64,000 nt of DNA from Candidatus Izemoplasmatales bacterium (GCA_028691315.1 JAQUZN010000001.1:182078-246077); one strand, 5' to 3'; numbered from the stretch's first letter, positions 24,980 to 34,237 are shown. Numbers and translations are program-made. Notes: generated by a model from the letters alone, not told the origin.

Positions 24980-25798
24980 ATGGAATTATGGGAAAGAAAA
25001 AATTATTTATCAGATATCCCATTTATGTTTAATACGTACATAAGAGAATATGACATTTCCAAAGCGAATATTAATATTCTCTTATGGAAACAAAAGATAA
25101 CGCAAGAGTATTATCATCAACTTCTAAATAGTCCTAGAAATATTAGACAATATGAAGTTGGTATGTTGCAAAGAAACAATGAAGATATCAAGTTAGTATT
25201 AGAAGAAGGATTTAAAGAATGTAGAAAGATGTTCTTTGAATCTAATGAGTTAACGGATATCGATATTTTATCTATTAAAAATGATGCGATCTTTATCGTA
25301 AATAAAATTCCAAAGTATACAGAATTTGAAAATATCGTATTTTTGAATAAGAATACCTATACGTCTTATATGTCTTTATATAGAAGAAATATAGAACTGT
25401 ACTATCAGTCTAATCGATTAACTGGTGAAGATCATGTAGATGTGAAAGGGATTTCTGATACAAAATTACAATATCATAAACCGTACTTCTTGGATTTTAT
25501 TTACTATTTCTTTGATATGATTCAGAATGATGGATTGGATAATCTAATCACTAACTTCCAAATGTTTTTTAATGATTATATTAATCGAAAACTTGACGTT
25601 GGTTATTATCGGTCTTTTAATGAGACTTCATCATTCATGTTAGATTGGAATCGAACATTGAATCCTAGTCAAAGATATATGATTGATTCGTTAGAGATGG
25701 CATCAAGACATGCAGACAATATCAATTTTTCTTTTAACATGAATTTATTAAGAGAGATTTATGGTTATATCAGTTCAATATATTTTATGCATCATTAA
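24980..25798 (+). CDS. Hypothetical protein, 272 aa
   Basis: AAGGAG lies before the ATG. The product is helical and rich in Tyr, Asn and Phe (NNEDIKLVLEEGF, YHKPYFLDFIYYFFDMIQND), with no signal peptide or known catalytic motif. It is upstream of a bidirectional terminator and faces the minus-strand 767-residue baseplate-like gene. I suspect a virion or assembly role from composition alone. Confidence 0.7.
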   Translation: MELWERKNYLSDIPFMFNTYIREYDISKANINILLWKQKITQEYYHQLLNSPRNIRQYEVGMLQRNNEDIKLVLEEGFKECRKMFFESNELTDIDILSIKNDAIFIVNKIPKYTEFENIVFLNKNTYTSYMSLYRRNIELYYQSNRLTGEDHVDVKGISDTKLQYHKPYFLDFIYYFFDMIQNDGLDNLITNFQMFFNDYINRKLDVGYYRSFNETSSFMLDWNRTLNPSQRYMIDSLEMASRHADNINFSFNMNLLREIYGYISSIYFMHH

Positions 25799-25839
25799 AC
25801 CCATATAGGATTACATTTCCTATATGGGTTTATTTTTTG
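25797..25839. terminator. Bidirectional terminator between convergent genes
   Basis: A 14-bp perfect stem, AAACCCATATAGGA with TCCTATATGGGTTT, is followed by ATTTTTTG on the plus strand and preceded by A-rich sequence that serves the minus strand. Confidence 0.9.
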
Positions 25840-28143
25840 TTATTTTGGTATCATTTCTAAATCATCAAAGATGTGATAACGATCTGAAATACGATTATAG
25901 ATTCTTGATTTTGGATAATCTTCGATACCTAAGAAATCTTTCCGATGTAATCGAAATCTCATTCTAACTCGATCAAGCATTAATAGCTTATTCTCATAAG
26001 AATCATCAAAGTAAAAAATATCATTCGTATTGATAAGATCTACTTTGTATGATTTAAAGAAATTCAACATTAAAAACATATATTGTTTAATATAATCTAA
26101 GGATACTGTTGGTATACCTTGAAAGATATATCGGAAATCATCATCTTCTAAAAAGATTCTAATATTGTCTACAATGATGTTAATATAACGTGAAACATCG
26201 ACTTGTCTATCTGTCTCTTTCAAGATGTCTTTAGAGTTGGTTAAAATTGAATATAAGAAGTTATTTCGGTTTTTAATGTATTGGGTATAGGTAGTGGGTA
26301 ATTTGCCGTTTCCCGCATTTTTGAAGTACCTGTAGTTAAGTCTTGTGGTCATCAGAGAATCGTAGATGTATTTATAAATCTTATAAATATCGATATTTTC
26401 TGCATTTTTCATTTCATTTAATAAATGCTGATGAATATTCTTATTATTCATATAAACTTCGATCATTTGTTGATAACTAAGAAAACCATTTTTGGGTATG
26501 GTAAAATTATCGACACCTAGTTCTTCTTCTGTGAATCCTTTTTCATGAATATAATTAGAAAGTTTATCCCAGTCTACAGAAAAGTTAAATCCTTTGATAT
26601 CTAATACACTCACAGGATCGTAGATAATCTTATCTTCTACTCCGTTATAGATATAACTCAAAGCATATAACGTAATGAATAGATCGGTCAATTCAAATTT
26701 CATATTTGTTCCTAATTCGGGAAGAGTAACAGTGATAGATGACATATCTTTACCACCATATAAAATCATATTGATAAAGTATACAATATCAAATGACATA
26801 TCAGTCATAGAATACAATGTATCAACCGACATATACTTTGTAATCTTCAAATTGAATTCATGATCTAAGATATTCTGTTTAACATATTGCTTATCATAGA
26901 TGCCAGTCCAATAAGGATCTTTATCAGTAACTGAATCATAATCAATATGATAAATTTCATCTCTAACATATTCATCGATTAATCCATCTATAGGAACTTT
27001 AACAAATTTCAATTCATAATTGGCTTCTGTATCATCGACATTCAATCCTGTATCTGGATCAATTTTGGTATCGTGTTTATAATTCCCTTGTTCATCTTTC
27101 ATTGGTTGACGTAAAAGATAGTATTTAAACAATTCAATATTCTCAAAACCAAACAAAGAAGAAATATCAACAAAGTTCTTTTCGCTAGAACTGTATTTGA
27201 TTAATCGATTTAAATTCTTCACCAATCTCTTTTGATACTTAATAGGAATCTCTTTATAGTATTTAACTCCACTAGCTTCGAAGAAATATTGTATCGTTCT
27301 AAGATCAAATAGATCCCTTGTTATCATATACTCTGGGCTTAATACAATCATATCATCAAATGCTTGCATAATGATCATCATCATGATAAAATTATCATAA
27401 TAATCTGAATTAAATTTATAAGCATCTGAATAGACCGTTTTTAAAATAAACTCTCGATTGATTTCTAATCGTTCTGAGAATTTGCGATAGATTTCCATAG
27501 ACTCGCATGTGGGTATATATAATACTGAAAATTTGGGTCTACTTCTTGCAATGTATGGATCTATTTTATAAGCACCAACATGTTTTAAATATTCTGCTCT
27601 TGGGTGTTTTTCCATGATATCATCTAAAACACCTTTTAATTTTAATAGATTAATTTCATCATCTGTCATTTCATGAATGAACTTTGTCGTATCAAAGAAC
27701 TCATTATCTAATTTCTTAACATCATTTTTATCAAGACGTAAACCTTCTTCATTGATATTGGGTAAACCATTTAGCATTCGATAATAATTATTTCTTTCAA
27801 CGTAATTCGTTAAGAATTTCTTAATGGCTAATTCTAATAAAGCTGGTTTAATATCTTCCGGTATGAGATCATTTTTTCTTGCATAGAAAACAATTTGATC
27901 TCTAGTAAGAGAAGGCAATTGTGAAAGAATATCATAGGTATAAGTAAAATGACCAAATTTTGCTTTTCCTTCTATGATTACTTTATACATATCAGATTGT
28001 TTTAAAGATGTCATCGTTTCATTTTGATTTGCTCTAGCTTCATCTTTTAATACTAATCCTTGCATCATTTTTTGACATTGATAGATAATCTCATCTAATA
28101 TGGGATTATCCGTAGATTGTTTTCTAAATTCTCTATCTGCCAT
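25840..28143 (-). CDS. Large virion protein, probably baseplate wedge-like, 767 aa
   Basis: The start follows TAGGAG, and its ATG overlaps the TAA of the upstream 85-residue gene (TAATG). The protein is long, helical and aromatic, with a NNYYRMLNGLPNI segment that I know from baseplate or tail proteins of large Firmicutes phages. No catalytic motif, transmembrane segment or fibre repeat is visible. Its neighbours and minus-strand orientation match the other virion islands in the window. The baseplate call is an inference of moderate strength. Confidence 0.6.
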   Translation of the reverse strand: MADREFRKQSTDNPILDEIIYQCQKMMQGLVLKDEARANQNETMTSLKQSDMYKVIIEGKAKFGHFTYTYDILSQLPSLTRDQIVFYARKNDLIPEDIKPALLELAIKKFLTNYVERNNYYRMLNGLPNINEEGLRLDKNDVKKLDNEFFDTTKFIHEMTDDEINLLKLKGVLDDIMEKHPRAEYLKHVGAYKIDPYIARSRPKFSVLYIPTCESMEIYRKFSERLEINREFILKTVYSDAYKFNSDYYDNFIMMMIIMQAFDDMIVLSPEYMITRDLFDLRTIQYFFEASGVKYYKEIPIKYQKRLVKNLNRLIKYSSSEKNFVDISSLFGFENIELFKYYLLRQPMKDEQGNYKHDTKIDPDTGLNVDDTEANYELKFVKVPIDGLIDEYVRDEIYHIDYDSVTDKDPYWTGIYDKQYVKQNILDHEFNLKITKYMSVDTLYSMTDMSFDIVYFINMILYGGKDMSSITVTLPELGTNMKFELTDLFITLYALSYIYNGVEDKIIYDPVSVLDIKGFNFSVDWDKLSNYIHEKGFTEEELGVDNFTIPKNGFLSYQQMIEVYMNNKNIHQHLLNEMKNAENIDIYKIYKYIYDSLMTTRLNYRYFKNAGNGKLPTTYTQYIKNRNNFLYSILTNSKDILKETDRQVDVSRYINIIVDNIRIFLEDDDFRYIFQGIPTVSLDYIKQYMFLMLNFFKSYKVDLINTNDIFYFDDSYENKLLMLDRVRMRFRLHRKDFLGIEDYPKSRIYNRISDRYHIFDDLEMIPK

Positions 28144-28400
28144 TATAATCTCCTAAGCTCTTTAATTGTATAATGATATGTCCCACAATCATATGGTCGA
28201 TCTTGTCTCATTTCAAAATCTGTTTCTCTAATAAGATCCCTAAATATGATATGTTTTTCTGAAGATTCTAATAATGTGAATTGTGGATTCTCTTCAAATC
28301 CTTCTAAGAAATTAATTCGTTCAGATACTAAAGTATCCATATGGTTAATTTCTAAAAAAGCTTTTGTGTTAATAATTGATTGAAATGTATGTTCAAACAT
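28143..28400 (-). CDS. Hypothetical small virion-associated protein, 85 aa
   Basis: AGGAG lies before the ATG. The acidic, mixed alpha/beta protein starts MFEHTFQSIINTKAFLEI and its stop overlaps the start of the 767-residue gene. The tight coupling suggests a shared function in the virion or baseplate. No family recognised. Confidence 0.65.
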   Translation of the reverse strand: MFEHTFQSIINTKAFLEINHMDTLVSERINFLEGFEENPQFTLLESSEKHIIFRDLIRETDFEMRQDRPYDCGTYHYTIKELRRL

Positions 28401-28473
28401 GAAAACACTCCTAACCTTGTGAGTTTCTTAAATTACCTATATGTGAGTATATGACATTTTTAATGCATAAATA

Positions 28474-28530
28474 TCCCTAATTACCCCCCCCCCAGCTATG
28501 TATAGGAACATTAAAGTAATAAAAATATTG
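28474..28530 (+). promoter_or_regulatory. Poly-C upstream element (10 C copy)
   Basis: ATCCCTAATTA, then ten C (28484-28493), AGCTAT, TATAG, AACATT and AAGTAATA, ending about 20 nt before the paralogue gene at 28549. The same element with six C precedes the gene at 32039. It is probably a promoter or leader whose C tract differs in length. Confidence 0.6.
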
Positions 28531-28548
28531 GGAAAGGAATAAATTAAT

Positions 28549-29634
28549 ATGTATTTAGAAAATTCGATCGAATTAGAAAGTTTTAATTTTCAAATGAATA
28601 TGTTAGAGATAGAACAAACTATATTCATGAATGAATTAAAATATAAAATGAATATAAACTTAAATGAGAATGTGGAAGTAATTAATGAGGGTGTAATAGA
28701 GACTTTTAAGAAAGTGATGAAAGCTATCTTTAAAAAGATAAAAGAATTTATTGATAAAATTATAGCTTTCTTTAGTGGTAAGAAACAAGAAGTTGAAGAT
28801 CAGATAACCGAAAAAAGAATCGAAAAAGCTCAAGAAAAAGTTAGAAATATAAGTAAGGGACCTATTCTAAAATCTAGACAACAAACAGCTGATTTTGATT
28901 TAGTTGGTGATCCATATGGTGATGATGAAGATTTAAAAACTAAACATAAAATGAATAAATCTATAAGCAATCAACCATTGGGTATATCTAGAAAAATAAT
29001 TGTCAAGAATGTTCATAATTACATTTCCACATTCTTTAGTAATTATTTTGTTAATATAGCAAAAAAAGTAGGATTAAGTGGTATTGATGAAGATTGGATA
29101 GTGATACTAAGAGAATTAGTATCTAATAAAAGTAAAGATCAGATTAACGATTATCTCAAAAAGAAAGACTTTTTATTTATGCCATCCATTATAAATGATC
29201 GTGATGCTTTTGGCAAAATTTTAAATGAGTATGGTATTCCTTATAATAATGAAAAAACTTTTGATGAAGTATTCGAATCTTTAAATAAAAAAATTTTTTA
29301 TTTAAAGGATGAAGAATTTGATTCTTTAAAAGAATTAGACGGTAAATTAGAAAGTTTAAAGAAATCTCTAAAGCAAACTACTGATGAAAATAAAAATGTT
29401 AAAAAGACATTAGAAAGAAGAAAAAAAGAAATTATCAAATATGAGCGAGATTTGGATAAAATTAAAGATAGCGCTTCTGAGATATCAGAATTATTAACGA
29501 AGTTTTCAAGTTCTACAAGCAAAATTAATAATTTATATAACCAGTGTGCGACATTTTGTTATAAAATGTTAAATAAAAATAGAAACGTGATTAAGCTTTA
29601 TATATCAGCAGTAGAAAGAGAGCTTAGTGTTTAA
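28549..29634 (+). CDS. Paralogous phage protein A, 361 aa
   Basis: This is the first of four plus-strand paralogues. The N-terminus reads LESFNFQMNMLEIEQ, followed by a LNENVEVINEGVIETFKK segment and a strongly amphipathic, Lys-rich helix (EFIDKIIAFFSGKK). The C-terminal part has coiled-coil-like charged helices and ends in a SSSTSKINNLYNQCATF helix. The conserved N-terminus with a variable centre suggests a common targeting or processing signal; in jumbo phages, such families can be packaged inner-virion proteins, but that is inference. AAAGGA precedes the start. Confidence 0.72.
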   Translation: MYLENSIELESFNFQMNMLEIEQTIFMNELKYKMNINLNENVEVINEGVIETFKKVMKAIFKKIKEFIDKIIAFFSGKKQEVEDQITEKRIEKAQEKVRNISKGPILKSRQQTADFDLVGDPYGDDEDLKTKHKMNKSISNQPLGISRKIIVKNVHNYISTFFSNYFVNIAKKVGLSGIDEDWIVILRELVSNKSKDQINDYLKKKDFLFMPSIINDRDAFGKILNEYGIPYNNEKTFDEVFESLNKKIFYLKDEEFDSLKELDGKLESLKKSLKQTTDENKNVKKTLERRKKEIIKYERDLDKIKDSASEISELLTKFSSSTSKINNLYNQCATFCYKMLNKNRNVIKLYISAVERELSV

Positions 29635-29642
29635 AAATAATC

Positions 29643-29680
29643 CCTGGATAAGACATAATTCTCTTATCCAGGATTTTATT
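29643..29680. terminator. Bidirectional terminator
   Basis: A perfect 11-bp stem, CCTGGATAAGA with TCTTATCCAGG, followed by ATTTTATT, between convergent genes. Confidence 0.85.
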
Positions 29681-30128
29681 ATTCTTTTAGATTTCCATTT
29701 ACTTCGATACAATAATCAATAACAATCGATTGCGCTTTCTCTAGCATAGTATCTTCAATATATTGAGCATTATAAATATAATTTAATTTTGTCATATATA
29801 ATGGTGATATACGTAGTAAAGACATTCGTAATATTTCATGGATCATACTTTCTTGAAGTTGCGTATTAATATACTCATCATTAATCTTTTCATAATTTAA
29901 AAAACAATATCGATTAAATGATTCTTGAATAATATGATCTAATAACTTAAAATCATCCTCCTGCACTTTATAATCTAAATCAATCTTTAATTGCCGTTGT
30001 GTTTTACGATCTCTTAATTCTCTATTTATTATATTTAATATGATACGTGTAATGATGATGGTATATACCATCATAAAAATAAAATCAATATGTGATTGAA
30101 CTAATTCTAAGAGTATCTCCGCATTCAT
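29679..30128 (-). CDS. Membrane-anchored hypothetical protein, about 149 aa
   Basis: The frame opens with a GTG at 30137, but GGAG is better spaced for the ATG at 30128. A hydrophobic stretch IDFIFMMVYTIIITRIILNI (about residues 15-34) is a likely membrane helix, followed by a charged helical domain. It overlaps the upstream gene by about 44 nt, so the two are coupled. With the next gene it forms a minus-strand pair inserted among the plus-strand paralogues. Confidence 0.65.
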   Translation of the reverse strand: MNAEILLELVQSHIDFIFMMVYTIIITRIILNIINRELRDRKTQRQLKIDLDYKVQEDDFKLLDHIIQESFNRYCFLNYEKINDEYINTQLQESMIHEILRMSLLRISPLYMTKLNYIYNAQYIEDTMLEKAQSIVIDYCIEVNGNLKE

Positions 30129-30846
30129 TCCATTCACTCCATCCTAAAACATCTTCTCTGAGTTTCAATAAGTTATTTGTAAAGTCTACTCCAACTTCTT
30201 GTATCTCTAAACTCTTTTGAATATAGAGTAACACTTTATTTGCGATATTTTCTGTAATTCCTTTTTGATATTTTTGTAATAATTCTTGCCAAAAACCAAA
30301 ACACATATTTGCAGGGATCATAAACTCTTGGTTGTTATGATGTAATTGATGCGCAGTCTTGCAAAGCATTACTAAAGGAATTCGATTATTTTTGTGTTCT
30401 TCTTTTAATAATTGAACTAAATCGAATGTGCTAATAAAACCTTTAGTATTTAAAACGTGTTCGGTTATCATAAGAGCAATATCAAAGATAGTTAAGAAGT
30501 TATGATGCATTTCTATAAAGTTTTGTTTTTTCTTACTATTCTCATCATCTTCCATATCCGCTCTAACCCCAGGCAACAATTGACAATGATCTAATCCTAA
30601 ACCTATTAAATATCCTTTATAGTGTTTATAAGTTCTACTCTTTCTAAATCGAGAAATTGCATTCTCAAGAAATCGTTTATAATGTTCTACATCCATCATT
30701 GATTCTTTTGTTTGATAAAACTGTAAGGGATAAAGACTATTTTTAGAATGAATCGTTGGATTATAACTTTGATCATATTGTATGGTAAATTCATTAATCT
30801 TTTTTTGTTCGTTTGTTTCCACTGCGAATCCCACGCTTTCTTTCAT
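30085..30846 (-). CDS. Hypothetical protein with HNH-like His/Cys pattern, 253 aa
   Basis: The protein contains GLDHCQLLPGV, IEMHHN and LCKTAHQLHHNN, whose His, Asn and Cys spacing resembles the metal-binding core of HNH-type nucleases. The segment FDIALMITEHVLNTKGFISTFDLVQLLKEEH is highly patterned and, as I recall, conserved in large Firmicutes phages. A GGAGG-like site is not obvious; the start at 30846 has no strong ribosome binding site. It overlaps the membrane-anchored gene downstream. Nuclease activity is a guess from the motif. Confidence 0.65.
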   Translation of the reverse strand: MKESVGFAVETNEQKKINEFTIQYDQSYNPTIHSKNSLYPLQFYQTKESMMDVEHYKRFLENAISRFRKSRTYKHYKGYLIGLGLDHCQLLPGVRADMEDDENSKKKQNFIEMHHNFLTIFDIALMITEHVLNTKGFISTFDLVQLLKEEHKNNRIPLVMLCKTAHQLHHNNQEFMIPANMCFGFWQELLQKYQKGITENIANKVLLYIQKSLEIQEVGVDFTNNLLKLREDVLGWSEWNECGDTLRISSITY

Positions 30847-30940
30847 TATGTTACTTGTATGTAGTTATTTTAATCTATTGGGGATAAGATGATTGAAAAC
30901 AACTTAATAATGATAATCGATATAAAGGAATATGATAAAT

Positions 30941-31933
30941 ATGAATGAATTAATGTTGGAAAACTTTAATTTTCAAATGTCTATGTTAGAAATAGATCAA
31001 GATATCATAAACAATGAATTGAAAAATAGATTCAATATAAATTTGAATGAGAATATAGAAATTATTCAAGAAGGTATTATCGAAACTTTTAAGAATATTA
31101 TGAAAAAGATTATTGAGAGAATTGTAGGTCTTATTTTTAAGCTGATCAATTCAATTAAAGATTATAATGATTCTAGTAATATCGATTTGCATATTAAATA
31201 CTGTGAAGATTTAATAAGGGAAAAATCAAGAAAACAGCAGAAAGATGGTCAAAAATCAGTTTCTTTAACTCTAACAAATGCATTTAAAGATGGAAATGAT
31301 GTGTTTATGGATATTATGAAATCTACATCGATTGGAATTGCTATTATGGAGATCAAACCAATATTTGAAAAAATGATTAAGCTTGCCTCCAACCCTAATC
31401 ATATAAATAATAAACAAAAAGAATCTGTTGAAAGGTATGCTGAAGAAATATTACAAACGCTTACCAATGTTAACGAAGGGAGTAAGAAGAAATTATTTTC
31501 CGATATTTTAAAAATATATCATTTAAATTATGACGGAGAAGAGACATTTGATGATTTGTATAATAGAATGAAGAATGATTACTTTAATCCTGAACATTCA
31601 AAAGAAATAGAATTCAAATCTCCGTTAGATTTTAAAGTATATGTAGAAACTAATAAAAAAGCATGGTCATGGTGTATTGCTAATCATAGTGGAGTTGAGT
31701 TTATGTTGAAAGCTTATGAGAAAAAGGTAAAAGAAATTGAACAAATGGTAGGTAAATTACCCAATGGTGTTGAGAATCTTGGAAGCGCTTTAAATAAGTT
31801 TACGAGTTCTGTAAGCCAGCTTTATAATATTCTAGGTCAATTTTCAACATTTGCTTGCCGATTTATTGTTTTAAATAAATTATCTATAAAAAGAAATGTT
31901 TCGCTTATGCATGGTGCTCTTAAAAAATGGTAA
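30941..31933 (+). CDS. Paralogous phage protein B, 330 aa
   Basis: Second paralogue. The N-terminus reads LENFNFQMSMLEIDQ, then LNENIEIIQEGIIETFKN and a hydrophobic amphipathic segment (IIERIVGLIFKLI). The C-terminus has the shared TSSVSQLYNILGQFSTFA-type helix. AAAGGA is spaced 11 nt from the ATG at 30941; an earlier in-frame ATG at 30932 is too close to it. It follows the minus-strand pair rather than paralogue A directly. Function as for paralogue A. Confidence 0.72.
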   Translation: MNELMLENFNFQMSMLEIDQDIINNELKNRFNINLNENIEIIQEGIIETFKNIMKKIIERIVGLIFKLINSIKDYNDSSNIDLHIKYCEDLIREKSRKQQKDGQKSVSLTLTNAFKDGNDVFMDIMKSTSIGIAIMEIKPIFEKMIKLASNPNHINNKQKESVERYAEEILQTLTNVNEGSKKKLFSDILKIYHLNYDGEETFDDLYNRMKNDYFNPEHSKEIEFKSPLDFKVYVETNKKAWSWCIANHSGVEFMLKAYEKKVKEIEQMVGKLPNGVENLGSALNKFTSSVSQLYNILGQFSTFACRFIVLNKLSIKRNVSLMHGALKKW

Positions 31934-31938
31934 AATAT

Positions 31939-31973
31939 TCTGGATGGGAACAACATCTCATCCAGATTTTTAT
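31939..31973 (+). terminator. Terminator of paralogue B
   Basis: A near-perfect 11-bp stem, TCTGGATGGGA with TCTCATCCAGA, is followed by TTTTTAT. Confidence 0.8.
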
Positions 31974-32020
31974 CCCTAATTACCCCCCAGCTATCTATAG
32001 AAACATTTAAGTAATATGAC
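31972..32020 (+). promoter_or_regulatory. Poly-C upstream element (6 C copy)
   Basis: ATCCCTAATTA, then six C (31983-31988), AGCTAT, TATAG, AACATT and AAGTAATA, the same order as at 28474-28530, ending about 20 nt before paralogue C. Two occurrences upstream of two paralogues argue for a functional element. Confidence 0.6.
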
Positions 32021-32038
32021 TAGATGGAGGATCAAATA

Positions 32039-32971
32039 ATGATTTTAGAAAATAATATAGATTTAGAATATTTTAATTTACAAATGGATATGATGCAGTT
32101 AGAACAAGAGAGTTTTTCATTTGCTATTCAATATAGTAGTTTAAATGAAAATGTTCAAGTTATTCAAGAAGGTGCAATTGAATCTTTTAAAAAAATTATG
32201 TTGAAAATTTTTGATAAAATAAAAACCTTTATTCGTAAAATGATTAATTTTGTAAAGAAGAAAGCTCAGAAGATTAAAAGTCTTATGATGAATAAAGTTG
32301 GAAAGATGGACCCTCAATCTCTAAAAGGTTCTCATACAATTAAATTCAATAAAATTTCTATTGGAAATGTTGGAAATAATATTTTAAAAACGCTATTGTC
32401 TAATAGTGGATTACAAAATATGTATGACTTGATGGACGAGACCTTGGATAGTGTTAGAAGACCTACCGATTCCACTGATGAAAAATTGAATAAAGATATG
32501 GAATATTTTAAAGGACAATCTGATGTCGTAAATGGTTTAAAAGATTCTATAGCAAAAATGTTTAAAGTTTCTTTTGAGAAAGAAATAGATGCAAGTGTTA
32601 ATCTGATTAAAGAGAAGTATATTGAAGAAGAGCAGATCGTGATTAAAAGATTCAATGAAATCGAGAGATTATTTAATTCTATGCAATCTGATATGAATCA
32701 TTGTTTAGCTGAAACAAATGAGATGATTGCCTTTTCTGATACACTTGAACGCGATATCAATGGAATGATACCTTATATTAAAGATTTGAGAGATACTGAT
32801 GTTATTAAATCTCAAACCTATAGCAAAGTATCTTATTTAACCACTGGGGTTTATATGACATGTTCTATGTTGGTGACTTTTACTGACAAAGTTACAACTG
32901 TATGGGCTAATGCATTAATAAGTAATAATAAAACACTTTTATCTCTTACAAAAGCAGAAGCAAAATCATAA
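32039..32971 (+). CDS. Paralogous phage protein C, 310 aa
   Basis: Third paralogue. GGAGG is spaced 8 nt from the ATG at 32039; a longer frame begins at 32024. The N-terminus reads LEYFNLQMDMMQLEQ, then LNENVQVIQEGAIESFKK and a Lys-rich amphipathic helix. A central charged coiled-coil-like region follows, and the C-terminus ends in a hydrophobic helix (TGVYMTCSMLVTFTDKV). Same family as A and B, strongly diverged in the middle. Confidence 0.72.
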   Translation: MILENNIDLEYFNLQMDMMQLEQESFSFAIQYSSLNENVQVIQEGAIESFKKIMLKIFDKIKTFIRKMINFVKKKAQKIKSLMMNKVGKMDPQSLKGSHTIKFNKISIGNVGNNILKTLLSNSGLQNMYDLMDETLDSVRRPTDSTDEKLNKDMEYFKGQSDVVNGLKDSIAKMFKVSFEKEIDASVNLIKEKYIEEEQIVIKRFNEIERLFNSMQSDMNHCLAETNEMIAFSDTLERDINGMIPYIKDLRDTDVIKSQTYSKVSYLTTGVYMTCSMLVTFTDKVTTVWANALISNNKTLLSLTKAEAKS

Positions 32972-33016
32972 GAATGCACAATTAATTAAGAAATAATAAA
33001 AAGGAGATTATGAATA

Positions 33017-33919
33017 ATGGATAATTTTGATATGTCTATTGCTTTATTTGAATTTGATATGAGAAGTATAGAGATAGAACAAGATATTATGAAAGAAATG
33101 GCGAAAGAGCGTTATATGAATGAAGCTTCTGACGATGTAAATGATCCAGCTGTTGGATTACAAAAAATTGTTATAAAAGTCTTTGCTAGTATTGTAAAAC
33201 TTTTAGATAAATTTATTATGAATGCTAGAAAAGCATTTCAAAATGTCGGATTGAAACAAGTAAAAGATAAAATGAAAGCTATTCGAAAATCATCGGGAGA
33301 AGCAAAAGAAGTTGATGGAGAACTTAGAATACCATCAATTAAATTATTGGATAAATCGGACATCTCTCAGTTTAGTACAAATGACGTTGGATATAGCAGG
33401 AAGGGTAATACATTTCAATACTCTATCGGTACTGATTTCCATAAAGCTGTAAGTGATGGGAAAAGGGCAAGTGCTACTGAGTTCGGATATAGTTATTTTA
33501 TGAGCAAAGCCTTAAACGTGAGTGATAATGGTTCTGAAACTAAGAGTGGTGATATTGTTGGCGAATATCTTAAATCCGAAACTAAAACTATAAAAATTGA
33601 TAAAAATAATTGTCGGAATCATACTGGAGCAGTTGAAACTTCTCTTGATGAGATTGATAAATACATGGAGTCGAAATTTAAAGAATGTATCAATCAATTG
33701 TTAAAGATGAAACAAGAAGCCAATAAACTTTCAATGATTGAATCAATTTCAATTCCTGCTGGTGGTTTGGATTATGTTGCTAAGAGAATGTCAAGAATGT
33801 CTGTCATTTACTATCAATCAGTAATTAGATATGCGACACAATATTTATTTAAATCAACGGCATATTGCATTTCTTGTGCAAAACATAACGTTTCTTTATT
33901 ATCACAAGCTTTATTGTAA
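33017..33919 (+). CDS. Paralogous phage protein D, 300 aa
   Basis: Fourth and most diverged paralogue. AAGGAG precedes the start. The N-terminus reads ALFEFDMRSIEIEQ, matching the F-x-M...EIEQ block of A-C, then a related helix (KIVIKVFASIVKLLDKFI). The long LNEN...IQEG block is replaced by NEASDDVNDPAVGL. The C-terminus (YVAKRMSRMSVIYYQSVIRYAT) is like the others. It is followed by a strong terminator, which ends the paralogue cluster. Confidence 0.72.
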   Translation: MDNFDMSIALFEFDMRSIEIEQDIMKEMAKERYMNEASDDVNDPAVGLQKIVIKVFASIVKLLDKFIMNARKAFQNVGLKQVKDKMKAIRKSSGEAKEVDGELRIPSIKLLDKSDISQFSTNDVGYSRKGNTFQYSIGTDFHKAVSDGKRASATEFGYSYFMSKALNVSDNGSETKSGDIVGEYLKSETKTIKIDKNNCRNHTGAVETSLDEIDKYMESKFKECINQLLKMKQEANKLSMIESISIPAGGLDYVAKRMSRMSVIYYQSVIRYATQYLFKSTAYCISCAKHNVSLLSQALL

Positions 33920-33924
33920 TCAAG

Positions 33925-33962
33925 TAAGAGATGGGTCTATTATGATCCATCTCTTATCTTTT
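33925..33962 (+). terminator. Terminator of paralogue D
   Basis: A perfect 10-bp stem, TAAGAGATGG with CCATCTCTTA, is followed by TCTTTT. Confidence 0.85.
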
Positions 33963-33991
33963 ATGATATGACAATCTATTTCTATATAATT

Positions 33992-34002
33992 GTATATTAT
34001 AA
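33992..34002 (+). promoter_or_regulatory. TATATTATAA candidate phage promoter
   Basis: GTATATTATAA lies 30 nt after a terminator and 69 nt before the ATG at 34071. Confidence 0.45.
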
Positions 34003-34070
34003 TAATGAAACCAATATATTAATAATACTATTAACAATATTACAAACCAAAAGATAAAGGAGACATAAAG

Positions 34071-34232
34071 ATGTCCGAATTGGATCACAAAGGAAAAGAG
34101 ATGTGTGTATTAGCAACCTATCTTGATGATGCGTATATTTGTAAAGCTACGGGAAAAGAGTGTGACATCAAAATCCCTTATTGGTGGGATTGTATAGACT
34201 ATTATAAACGTTTAAGAGACACTCAGCATTAA
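34071..34232 (+). CDS. Small protein, 53 aa, unknown function
   Basis: AAAGGAG precedes the ATG with good spacing and the frame runs to TAA at 34230-34232, followed 6 nt later by a strong terminator. The product begins MSELDHKGKEMCVLATYLDD and has three cysteines (near positions 12, 24 and 31) plus a YWWDC motif, compatible with a small metal-binding or disulfide fold. It is a self-contained unit with its own promoter box and terminator, which argues for a real gene. Confidence 0.7.
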   Translation: MSELDHKGKEMCVLATYLDDAYICKATGKECDIKIPYWWDCIDYYKRLRDTQH

Positions 34233-34237
34233 TCTTT

